The notes under the pieces were generated by a model that was given only the letters and a program-made list of their open reading frames with translations, was not told where the DNA came from and ran no database searches. This document shows, one piece after another, positions 9,817 through 16,739 of a stretch of 40,560 bases of DNA (the first letter of the stretch is position 1; each line of letters starts with the position of its first letter). The position numbers and the translations under genes were made by a program. The DNA is taken from assembly GCF_000429025.1 (NCBI RefSeq), contig NZ_KE386836.1, positions 326,556-367,115 on the forward strand. Direction: 5' to 3'. The DNA is from Actinospineispora spinosispora DSM 44797. GTDB lineage: Bacteria > Actinomycetota > Actinomycetes > Mycobacteriales > Pseudonocardiaceae.

Positions 9817-11013
9817 TTGACCGCATTTGCCAGCCCGTCGGTCAGCGAGACGCAGTCGGGATGCCCGGTCACCGGGCGGCAGGTGGTCCCCGCTCAGCGC
9901 TCCGGTGAACACCGCGACGGTGAGCGGCGGTCGGTCGACCTGTACGAGGCGCTGGAGTTCCTGGAGCTGTACTACACCGAGACCCGTCCCGCGTCGTCGC
10001 TGGAGCAGCGGCTGCACCAGGTGCGCGACGAGATCGCGGAGACCGGGACCTACCGGCACACGAACGCCGAGCTGACCTTCGGGGCGCGGGTGGCCTGGCG
10101 GAACTCGGCGCGGTGCATCGGGCGGCTGTACTGGCAGAGCCTGCGGGTCCGCGACCGGCGACACGTCGACACGTCGGAACGCATCGCCGACGAGTCGTTC
10201 CGGCACCTGCGCGGCACGACCCGCAGCGGGCAGATCCGGTCGACGCTCACCGTGTTCGCGCCGGACACCCCGGATCGCCCCGGGCCGCGCATCCACAACG
10301 AACAGCTGCTGCGTTACGCCGGGTACCGGTCGGCGGACGGCACCGTGCTCGGCGACCCGCGCTACGTCGACTTCACCGAACGGGTGTCCTCGTTCGGGTG
10401 GCAGCCGCCCGCGTCTCCGGGGCGGTTCGACCTGCTGCCGTTGATGATCACCGGGGCCGACGGGCACACCCAGCTGTTCGACGTGCCCGGCGATGCGGTG
10501 CTCGAGGTCGCGCTGAGCCACCCCGAGTTCCCCTGGTTCGCCGAGCTGGGGCTGCGCTGGCACGCGGTGCCGGCGATCAGCAACATGCCGCTGGTCATCG
10601 GCGGTATCCGGTACCCGGCGGCGCCGTTCAACGGCTGGTACCTGAACACCGAGATCGGCGCCCGGAACCTGACCGACACCGACCGCTACGACCTGCTCCC
10701 CGAGCTGGCCGCCCGGATGGGGCTCGACACCAGCTCGGTGCGCACCATGTGGCGCGACCGTGCGCTGGTCGAGATGGTCCGCGCGGTGCAGCACTCGTTC
10801 GACACGGCCGGGGTGAAGATGGCCGACCACCACACCGAGTCCGAGCGCTTCCTGGACCACGTGGCCAGGGAGAAGGCGGCCGGTCGCACCTGCCCGGCCG
10901 AGTGGAGCTGGATCGTGCCGCCCATGTCCGGCGGTCTGACGACGGTCTTCCACCAGGACTACGACCAGCCCAACCCGCACCTGCGCCCGGCGTTCCTGCC
11001 GCCCCAGTTGTGA
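9817..11013 (+). CDS. nos: Bacterial nitric oxide synthase, oxygenase domain
   Basis: The 398-residue protein is a stand-alone NOS oxygenase. It oxidises L-arginine to citrulline and NO using heme and a pterin or folate cofactor, with electrons from an unlinked reductase. The heme ligand is Cys100 in AWRNSARCIGR, the Arg-binding Glu is E279 in FNGWYLNTEI, and the C-terminal cofactor region reads WSWIVPPMSGGLTTVFHQDY. Length and lack of a reductase domain are normal for bacterial NOS, although an N-terminal extension of about 40 residues is present. Start is TTG 9817, supported by GGAGG at 9805-9809. NO may serve biosynthetic nitration, oxidative-stress defence or signalling; no nitrating P450 is adjacent. 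Confidence 0.95.
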   Translation: MTAFASPSVSETQSGCPVTGRQVVPAQRSGEHRDGERRSVDLYEALEFLELYYTETRPASSLEQRLHQVRDEIAETGTYRHTNAELTFGARVAWRNSARCIGRLYWQSLRVRDRRHVDTSERIADESFRHLRGTTRSGQIRSTLTVFAPDTPDRPGPRIHNEQLLRYAGYRSADGTVLGDPRYVDFTERVSSFGWQPPASPGRFDLLPLMITGADGHTQLFDVPGDAVLEVALSHPEFPWFAELGLRWHAVPAISNMPLVIGGIRYPAAPFNGWYLNTEIGARNLTDTDRYDLLPELAARMGLDTSSVRTMWRDRALVEMVRAVQHSFDTAGVKMADHHTESERFLDHVAREKAAGRTCPAEWSWIVPPMSGGLTTVFHQDYDQPNPHLRPAFLPPQL

Positions 11014-11101
11014 GCTCAACTGCTCGACTCTGAAATGGCCTGGATGTTTTCGCCTGGAATGGCACTGGCGAAGGACCACTTGCGCGCGTAATCCTGAGTA
11101 C

Positions 11102-11461
11102 GTGGGTTTGGTATGGACGCTCGGTGGGGTGCTGACCGTCGCGGGGGTCGGCACGTGGGCGCGGTGGTGGTACGCACCGCTGCTGCGAGTGCTGAACGGG
11201 ATTCACCCGCGCTGGCTGGGGCCTGCGCACATGTCGGTCGGCGCCGCCGTCCTGCTGTACGGCTGGGCGACGGTCGTGACGTCAGCGGGTCTGCGCGCGA
11301 CCCTGCTGATCTGCGCCATCGATGCGGTGGTCTCGACGATCGCCTGTCTGTCGGTGGGCTTTCGCCTGCGCGGCCACACCTCGTCCTCGGAGACCCCGCG
11401 CCGCCGCCAGTACCCCACCGGCGGCCCCCTGCGCGAGCGCCCCGACCCCTGCGATCACTGA
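11102..11461 (+). CDS. Small membrane protein, function unknown
   Basis: A 119-residue protein with about three hydrophobic helices (LVWTLGGVLTVAGVGTWA, SVGAAVLLYGWATVVTSAGL, TLLICAIDAVVSTIACLSVG) and a charged Pro/Arg-rich C-terminal tail. No family is recognised. The GTG start at 11102 follows nitric oxide synthase by about 90 bp on the same strand, so cotranscription is possible. It ends at a strong bidirectional hairpin. Confidence 0.65.
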   Translation: MGLVWTLGGVLTVAGVGTWARWWYAPLLRVLNGIHPRWLGPAHMSVGAAVLLYGWATVVTSAGLRATLLICAIDAVVSTIACLSVGFRLRGHTSSSETPRRRQYPTGGPLRERPDPCDH

Positions 11462-11492
11462 CCGCCCCGCCCCCAACGACACGGTCCCCGAC

Positions 11493-11545
11493 GACACGAA
11501 TGTGGCTTCAGGGACCTTCAGCGTCCCTAAAGCCACATTCGTGTC
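11493..11545. terminator. Bidirectional hairpin terminator between convergent genes
   Basis: The 23-nt arms (beginning GACACGAATGTGGCTT and ending in its complement) differ at one position and surround a 7-nt loop. It sits between the stop of the small membrane protein and the 3' end of the convergent aminotransferase gene. Confidence 0.8.
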
Positions 11546-11568
11546 ATTCGGAGCGGATCGTGGACCGG

Positions 11569-12933
11569 TCAGTGGTGGCCGCAGGCTGCGCCGGTGCTGG
11601 TTGCGGTGCCGACCGCGAACGGGTCCAGGTCGCGGGGGTCGGGGGTGGGGGCCCAGCGGCCGTCGACCGGCGCGTACGTCCAGGTGGCGCCCTCGGTGAC
11701 CAGGGTGCGCAGTGCGGCCAGGAGCGTGTCGATGTCGTCGGTCGTGGTGCCAAGGCCGATGCTGGCGCGCAGTGCGTCGCCGCCGTCGGCGCTGCCGCAC
11801 AGCCTGGCCAGCAGCGGGTGCGCGCAGAACTTGCCGTCACGCAGGCCGATGCCGTGCTCGGCGGACAGGTAGGCGGCGACGTAACCGGACGGGCGGTCCG
11901 CGACCAGGAAACTGATCACCGCGATGCGGTCGGCGCTGTCCGGCCAGATGCGCAGGACGGTCACGCCGGGGATGTCGGCGAGGCCGTTCTCCAGCCGGGT
12001 CAGCAGCGTGCGCTCGTGGTCGAGGGCCGGTCCGTCGAGCACCGGGGCGAGATCGCGGCAGGCCTGCGCGAGCGCCGCCGCGCCGAGGACGTTCGGCGTG
12101 CCGCCCTCGTGCCGGTGCGGCGCGGACGCCCACACCTCGGTGCGGCCGGTCACCTGACGCACGGCGCCGCCGCCCGCCAGGTGCGGCGGCGCGATGTCGA
12201 GCCAGTCGCGGCGGCCGATCAGCGCACCGGCGCCGTACGGGGCGTAGAGCTTGTGGCCGGACAGCGCGAGGTAGTCGACGCCCGTCGCGGCAAGGTCGAT
12301 GCGGCGGTGCGGCGCAAGCTGCGCGGCGTCCAGAGCGACCCGGGTGCCGGCGGCGTGCGCGATCGCCACGATCCGGTCCAGCGGCAGCACCTCACCAGTC
12401 ACGTTCGAGGCGCCGGTGACCGCGAGCAGCGCGGTCGGTCGCTGTGCCAGTGCCTTCTCCAGGTCGACGAGGGTCTGTTCGACGGTCTCGGCGGCGCGCA
12501 GCGTGCGGTGGCCTCGGCCGCGCCAGGGCAGCAGGTTCGCGTGGTGCTCGATGTCGAGCGAGAGGACGCTGCCCGGGACGGCGCGGGCCAGCAGGTTCAG
12601 CGCGTCGGTGGTGTTGCGGGTGAAGATGACGACGTCGTCGCGGCGGGCGCCGACGAACTCGCCGACCGTGTCGCGGGCTCGCTCCAGCAGACCGGTGCAG
12701 ACCTGCGAGCCGTAGCCGGCGCCGCGGTGCACGCTCGCGTAGTACGGCAGGACCTGCGCGACGTGCTCGGCGACCGAGGTCAGCGCAGGTGCGCTGGCGG
12801 CGTAGTCGAGGTTGACGTTGCGGGTCCACTCGCCGGTGACCAGCGGGACGTTCAGGTCCCGGCCGGTGACGGCGGGCAGCTCGGCCGTCTCGGTCGTGTC
12901 GGGGGTACAGGGGCGGGCAAGGGCGAGCGTCAT
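11569..12933 (-). CDS. Class V aminotransferase / cysteine desulfurase-like PLP enzyme
   Basis: A fold-type I PLP enzyme of the class V (NifS/SufS/CsdA-like) group, 454 residues. Visible blocks are VNLDYAASAPALTSV near the N-terminus, VHRGAGYGSQ, FTRNTTDALNLLAR, the PLP Asp in RVALDAAQLAPHRR, the Schiff-base Lys in YLALSGHKLYAPYGAG, and HRHEGGTPNVLG. The likely activity is removal of sulfur (or selenium) from cysteine, or a related beta-elimination. The C-terminal tail ending CGHH is unusual. ATG 12933 is chosen because CCTCC at 12940-12944 gives a GGAGG at proper spacing; GTG 12936 is directly in front. A SAM-IV riboswitch in its leader ties it to sulfur-amino-acid supply. Confidence 0.85.
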   Translation of the reverse strand: MTLALARPCTPDTTETAELPAVTGRDLNVPLVTGEWTRNVNLDYAASAPALTSVAEHVAQVLPYYASVHRGAGYGSQVCTGLLERARDTVGEFVGARRDDVVIFTRNTTDALNLLARAVPGSVLSLDIEHHANLLPWRGRGHRTLRAAETVEQTLVDLEKALAQRPTALLAVTGASNVTGEVLPLDRIVAIAHAAGTRVALDAAQLAPHRRIDLAATGVDYLALSGHKLYAPYGAGALIGRRDWLDIAPPHLAGGGAVRQVTGRTEVWASAPHRHEGGTPNVLGAAALAQACRDLAPVLDGPALDHERTLLTRLENGLADIPGVTVLRIWPDSADRIAVISFLVADRPSGYVAAYLSAEHGIGLRDGKFCAHPLLARLCGSADGGDALRASIGLGTTTDDIDTLLAALRTLVTEGATWTYAPVDGRWAPTPDPRDLDPFAVGTATSTGAACGHH

Positions 12934-12956
12934 CACGGGCCTCCGTGTGTCACAAG

Positions 12957-12983
12957 GGACCCGTGCATCGTCGGTGCGGGTCC
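12957..12983 (-). terminator. Hairpin between SAM-IV aptamer and start, possible expression platform
   Basis: GGACCCG and CGGGTCC arms separated by about 13 nt form a stable stem roughly 25-30 nt downstream of the aptamer and just before the ribosome binding site. It may be a terminator or spacer stem of the riboswitch, but the switching partner is not evident by eye. Confidence 0.4.
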
Positions 12984-13009
12984 GCGCTTGCCGACGTGTG
13001 TGTCACGAC

Positions 13010-13093
13010 GGCCTGGTCGTCACCCGGAGCACCCCACCGCGGAGGAGGGTTGCCGGCCAGCTAGCCGGGGCTGAACGCTGGCACTCTTGACCT
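13010..13093 (-). ncRNA. SAM-IV riboswitch
   Basis: On the minus strand the RNA starts GGTCAAGAGTGCCAGCG, continues GCCCCGGCTAGCTGGCCGGC then AACCCTCC, CGCGGTGGGGTGCTCCGGG, and closes with TGACGACCAGGCC. This block order, with GGTC pairing GACC in P1, is the actinobacterial SAM-IV aptamer. It lies about 75 nt upstream of the aminotransferase and should lower expression when S-adenosylmethionine is abundant. No other gene is in position to be controlled. Confidence 0.9.
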
Positions 13094-13145
13094 GTTTTCG
13101 ACCATACGATGCCCCTCCGCCGCCCGTCAACTGAGACCTGGCACA

Positions 13146-13312
13146 CGCCACCGACCCGCGAGTCGGGCACGAGAGCACCGCGAGTCGGGCGTGTGGGCAC
13201 ACCGAGTTGCGTGTTTCAGCACACGCCTGCCACTCACCTGTGTGCCGAGAGGCCCGACTCGGTGTGCTGAGACGACCGACTCGCGGTGCTGACGACCCCG
13301 ACTCGCGGAGTG
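13146..13312. repeat. CGCGAGTCGGG repeat cluster, inverted arrangement
   Basis: Two copies of CGCGAGTCGGGC lie at the left and GACTCGGTGTGCTGA / GACTCGCGGTGCTGA / GACTCGCGGAG units at the right, so the cluster can fold on itself. The unit is the same as in the 22-bp tandem array at 25250-25337. It fills the gap between the riboswitch promoter region and the 3' end of the TetR gene. No gene is visible here. Confidence 0.7.
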
Positions 13313-13314
13313 GG

Positions 13315-13908
13315 TCAGGTGAGCACCGCCGTCAGGGTCGTTGCCAGTTGGTGGCCCAGTTCGTCGGGGGTGTTCGTGCCTCCGGGGCGGTACCACTTGT
13401 AGCACCAGTTGACCGCGCCGAGGCACATGTTGACGTACACCTTCGGCGCCATCGGCAGCCGCAGGTCCGGGTGCGCCGCGAGGTGGCGTTCGAGCTCGCC
13501 GACGAAGAAGCGCTCGAATGCCCGACGCCGCTGCAGCACCTCCTCCGCCAGCTCGGCGGGCAGTTCGTGTTCCTCCTCGAAACACACCTTGAGCAGCGCC
13601 TGGTGCTCGCAGGTGTAGACGACCCGGGAGCTGATCAGGTCGCGGACGGCGTCCAGCGGGCTCGCCGCATCGGCGACGGTCTGGCGGCCCAGGTCGAGGC
13701 TCTCGTCGAGCACGTCCGAGTAGATGCGGACGAGCAGCTCTTCCTTGCTGCGGAAGTAGTGGTAGAGCGTCGGCTTGGAGAGGCCGACGGCGGCCGCGAT
13801 CTCGTTCATCGACGTCGCGCGGAAGCCACGCTTGCTGAATATCTCCGCCGCTGTCGCCGTGACCCGGGCGCGCTGAGCGTCCGCCCGGCTGGTCACCGTC
13901 TCGGTCAT
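13315..13908 (-). CDS. TetR family transcriptional regulator
   Basis: A 197-residue TetR repressor. The N-terminal helix-turn-helix includes AAEIFSKRGFRATSMNEIAAAVGLSKPTLYHYFRSKEELL; the helical C-terminal ligand domain contains VYTCEHQALLKVCFEEEHEL. It is transcribed divergently from the acyl-CoA dehydrogenase/carboxyltransferase/synthetase operon, with a palindrome in the shared region. By analogy with similar loci it probably represses the operon and responds to an acyl-CoA. Start ATG 13908; the frame upstream of it is antisense to the dehydrogenase. Confidence 0.85.
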   Translation of the reverse strand: MTETVTSRADAQRARVTATAAEIFSKRGFRATSMNEIAAAVGLSKPTLYHYFRSKEELLVRIYSDVLDESLDLGRQTVADAASPLDAVRDLISSRVVYTCEHQALLKVCFEEEHELPAELAEEVLQRRRAFERFFVGELERHLAAHPDLRLPMAPKVYVNMCLGAVNWCYKWYRPGGTNTPDELGHQLATTLTAVLT

Positions 13909-13977
13909 CCGCGCCTCCCCGCCCACACCGCACCAGACCGTACTTGACAGTCGCTCCCACCTCGGATTCGATGGTAT

Positions 13978-13991
13978 CGACCGTCCGGTCG
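13978..13991. promoter_or_regulatory. Probable TetR operator
   Basis: CGACCG-TC-CGGTCG is a perfect 6-2-6 palindrome, overlapped by a further CGGTCGG half site. It is centred between the divergent starts at 13908 and 14014. A TTGACA hexamer at 13944-13949 on the plus strand may be the operon -35, which would place the operator downstream of or over the -10. Confidence 0.55.
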
Positions 13992-14013
13992 GTCGGGAAC
14001 CCTTGGAGGTCGG

Positions 14014-15153
14014 ATGAGCTGGGAGCTCGACCAGGTACACCAGGACTTCCAGGCGAGCGCTCGCGCGTTCGTCGACAAGGAGGTGCGCCCGCTCGTCGAA
14101 CCGGCCGAGAAGGCCGGGCGGTTCCCGGCCGAGCTGTGGCCCGAGCTGGGCGCGGCAGGCATGCTCGGCCTGATCACGCCCGAGGCGCACGGCGGTGCGG
14201 ACGGTGACGGACTCGCCGTGGCGCTGCTGGCCGAGGAGCTGGCCCGCGCCAGCGGTGGGATCGCGGTGACCGCGCTGGTCAGCGCCTACATGGCGGCACC
14301 GCACGTGGTCCGGCACGGCACCGAGGCGCAGCGCGAACGCTGGCTCGCCCCGCTCGCGTCCGGCGAGGCCGTGGCGGCGATCGCGGTGACCGAACCGGGC
14401 ACCGGATCCGACTTGGCTCGGGTGTCGAGCACCGCGCGCCGGACCGAGGACGGCTGGGTGCTGAACGGTCGCAAGATGTTCATCACCAACGCCGGGCTGG
14501 CCGACCTGATCATCGTCGCGGCCCGCACCGGCGGTGAGGGACGCGGCGGGCTGACCCTGTTCCTGGTGGAACGCGGCACCGAGGGGCTGAGTCTCGGTGC
14601 TCCGCTGGCGAAGATGGGCTGGCACTCCTCCGACACCCGTGAGGTGCTGCTGGACGACGTCGCGCTGCCTGCCGACGCGGTGCTCGGCACCGAGAACCGC
14701 GGCTTCTACCAGATCATGGAGGCGTTCCAGCTGGAACGCGTCGCGCTGGCCGCGATGGGCGTCGGGCACGCCGCCGAATGCCTCGACCTCGCCCGCGACT
14801 ACGCCGGTCAGCGCGAGGCGTTCGGCGAGCCGCTCCTTCATCTGCAGACGATCCGGCACCGGCTCGCCGAGATGGAGGTGCAGCTGGAGGCTGCCCGGTT
14901 GATCACCTACCAGGCCGCCGCCCGGCTGGACGCCGGTCATCCGGACGCACCGCGGTCGGTGGCCCGCGCGAAGTACCTCGCGGCGATCGCGGCCAACCGG
15001 ATCGTCGACGACGCCGTCCAGCTGTTCGGCGGTGCGGGCTTCGTCGAGGAGTCGCCGGTCGCCAGGCACTACCGTGACGCGCGCATCCTGCGCATCGGCG
15101 GTGGCACCGATGAAATCCAGCTCGAAATCCTGACCAGAAACCTGACCCCGTGA
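14014..15153 (+). CDS. Acyl-CoA dehydrogenase
   Basis: A FAD-dependent acyl-CoA dehydrogenase, 379 residues, introducing a 2,3 double bond into an acyl-CoA. Family blocks: MFITNAGLADLIIVAARTGG, AVTEPGTGSDLARV, MGWHSSDTREVLLDDVALP, GFYQIMEAFQLERVALAAMG and ARILRIGGGTDEIQLEILTR. The Glu used as base by short-chain enzymes (in the YEGT block) is Gly here; Glu241 in FQLERVAL lies where isovaleryl-CoA-type enzymes carry theirs, suggesting a branched substrate (inference). Start ATG 14014 follows TTGGAGG. It is the first gene of a three-gene operon with carboxyltransferase and acyl-CoA synthetase. Its stop codon lies inside a palindrome. Confidence 0.9.
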   Translation: MSWELDQVHQDFQASARAFVDKEVRPLVEPAEKAGRFPAELWPELGAAGMLGLITPEAHGGADGDGLAVALLAEELARASGGIAVTALVSAYMAAPHVVRHGTEAQRERWLAPLASGEAVAAIAVTEPGTGSDLARVSSTARRTEDGWVLNGRKMFITNAGLADLIIVAARTGGEGRGGLTLFLVERGTEGLSLGAPLAKMGWHSSDTREVLLDDVALPADAVLGTENRGFYQIMEAFQLERVALAAMGVGHAAECLDLARDYAGQREAFGEPLLHLQTIRHRLAEMEVQLEAARLITYQAAARLDAGHPDAPRSVARAKYLAAIAANRIVDDAVQLFGGAGFVEESPVARHYRDARILRIGGGTDEIQLEILTRNLTP

Positions 15154-15169
15154 GTGCGGCACTCACGGG
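15147..15169. repeat. Stop-codon palindrome, copy 1
   Basis: CCCGTGAGTGC, one G, then GCACTCACGGG form a perfect 11-bp-arm hairpin. The TGA at 15151-15153 is the dehydrogenase stop. It belongs to the CGTGAGTG...CACTCACG palindrome family seen four more times here, and may lower or shape readthrough into the carboxyltransferase gene. Confidence 0.8.
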
Positions 15170-15188
15170 TCGTGAACAGGGGAGATGC

Positions 15189-16718
15189 GTGAGCGACGGG
15201 GCACCGGGGATCGAAGACGTCGAGAAGGCGACCGAGCGGGCCATGGCGGGCGGTGATCCCGCGCGGTGGCCGGACAAGCTGCCGGTGCGCGACCGGCTTG
15301 CCGTGCTGTTCGACCCTGGCACGTTCGTCGAGGACGGGCTGCTGGCGACCGCGTCCGCGACCGACCATCTCCCCGCGGACGGTGTGATCACCGGCGTCGG
15401 CCGCGTCTACGGGCGGCCGGTCGCGGTCATTGCGCACGACTTCACCGTCAAAGCCGGCTCCTGGGGCGAGCTGACCTGCGAGAAGCAGATCCGCATCCTG
15501 GAGCGCGCGGACCGTGACCTGGTACCGGTCGTCTACCTCGTCGACTCCGCCGGCGGCCGGCTCACCGACCAGATGGGATTCTTCCCCGGTCGTCGCGGCG
15601 CGTCGGCGATCTTCAACCTGCAGGTCAAGCTGTCCGGGCGGGTGCCGCAGCTGTGCTGTCTGCACGGTCCGTCGGCGGCCGGCGGGGCCTACATGCCGGC
15701 GTTCTGCGACTGGGTCGGCATGGTCAACGGCAACGCCTCGATGTACCTGGCCAGCCCCCGCGTCGCGGAGAAGGTGACCGGCGAGCGCACCACCCTGGAA
15801 GCCATGGGCGGCGCGATGATGCACGCCGAGATATCCGGCTGCGGCGACGAGGTGTTCGACGAGGACTGGGAGGCGGTCGCGGCCGCGCGGCTGCTGCTGT
15901 CCTACCTGCCCGACGACTTCCGCGCCCCGCCCGCCCGGATCGAGACCGTCGAGCCGGAGAAGCCGGACTGGCCGGACGGGCTGGTCCCGCTGGACCCGAA
16001 CGTCGGCTACGACGTGCGTGAGGTCATCGACCGGCTCGTCGACGGCGGCACGTTCTTCGAGATCAAGGCACGCTGGGCGAAGGAGCTGGTCGTCGGGCTG
16101 GCGCGGCTGGACGGCCGGGTGGTCGGCCTGATCGCGAACCAGCCGAGCGTGCGCAGCGGCGCGATCTTCGTCGACTCGGCGGACAAGGCCGCGCGGTTCA
16201 TGTCGCTGTGCGACGCGTTCAACATCCCACTGGTGTTCCTGCAGGACGTCCCGGGCTTCATGGTCGGCGTCGAGGTGGAACGCCAGGGCATCATCCGGCA
16301 CGGCGCGAAGATGATCGCCGCGATGGCGTCCGCCGAGGTCCCCAAGTACAGCGTCGTGCTGCGCAAGGCCTACGCCGCCGGTTTCTACGCGATGTGCGCA
16401 CCGGGCTTCGAACCGAGGGCGACTCTGGCGCTGCCGACCGCAACGATCGGCCCGATGTCGGCCGAGGCCTCGGTCAACGCCGTGTACGCCAACAAGATCG
16501 CGGCGATCGCCGACGAGGCCGAGCGCGCCGAGTTCGTCGCGGCACGCACCGCCGAGCAGCGCGCCGACATCAACCTGCTGCGCATGGCCGGCGACCTGAT
16601 CGTCGACGCGGTCGTCCAGCCGGACCGGCTGCGCGCCGAGCTGTCCGCCCGGATGGTCGACGCCGACCGCTGGACCAGGACCCCCGGCCGCCGCCACCAT
16701 CTGATCAGCCCGGTGTAG
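15189..16718 (+). CDS. Acyl-CoA carboxylase beta subunit (carboxyltransferase)
   Basis: A 509-residue carboxyltransferase of the acyl-CoA carboxylase family, which moves the carboxyl group from biotin to an acyl- or enoyl-CoA. N-terminal crotonase-like half: YLVDSAGGRLTDQMGFFPGR and LHGPSAAGGAYMPAFCDW; C-terminal half: VFLQDVPGFMVGVEVERQGI and RKAYAAGFYAMCAPGFEP. The GTG start at 15189 follows AGGGGAG; a GTG at 15150 lies inside the hairpin. No biotin carboxylase or biotin carrier gene is present, so it must borrow an alpha subunit encoded elsewhere. With the upstream dehydrogenase, a methylcrotonyl/geranyl-CoA-type step is plausible; the substrate is not settled by sequence. Confidence 0.88.
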   Translation: MSDGAPGIEDVEKATERAMAGGDPARWPDKLPVRDRLAVLFDPGTFVEDGLLATASATDHLPADGVITGVGRVYGRPVAVIAHDFTVKAGSWGELTCEKQIRILERADRDLVPVVYLVDSAGGRLTDQMGFFPGRRGASAIFNLQVKLSGRVPQLCCLHGPSAAGGAYMPAFCDWVGMVNGNASMYLASPRVAEKVTGERTTLEAMGGAMMHAEISGCGDEVFDEDWEAVAAARLLLSYLPDDFRAPPARIETVEPEKPDWPDGLVPLDPNVGYDVREVIDRLVDGGTFFEIKARWAKELVVGLARLDGRVVGLIANQPSVRSGAIFVDSADKAARFMSLCDAFNIPLVFLQDVPGFMVGVEVERQGIIRHGAKMIAAMASAEVPKYSVVLRKAYAAGFYAMCAPGFEPRATLALPTATIGPMSAEASVNAVYANKIAAIADEAERAEFVAARTAEQRADINLLRMAGDLIVDAVVQPDRLRAELSARMVDADRWTRTPGRRHHLISPV

Positions 16719-16739
16719 AAGCCTCACGAGAGGACAACG

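Noticed and set aside
13315..15162. 615-codon minus-strand frame containing the TetR gene
   Set aside because: The upstream 400 codons are antisense to the acyl-CoA dehydrogenase; the TetR protein starts at 13908.
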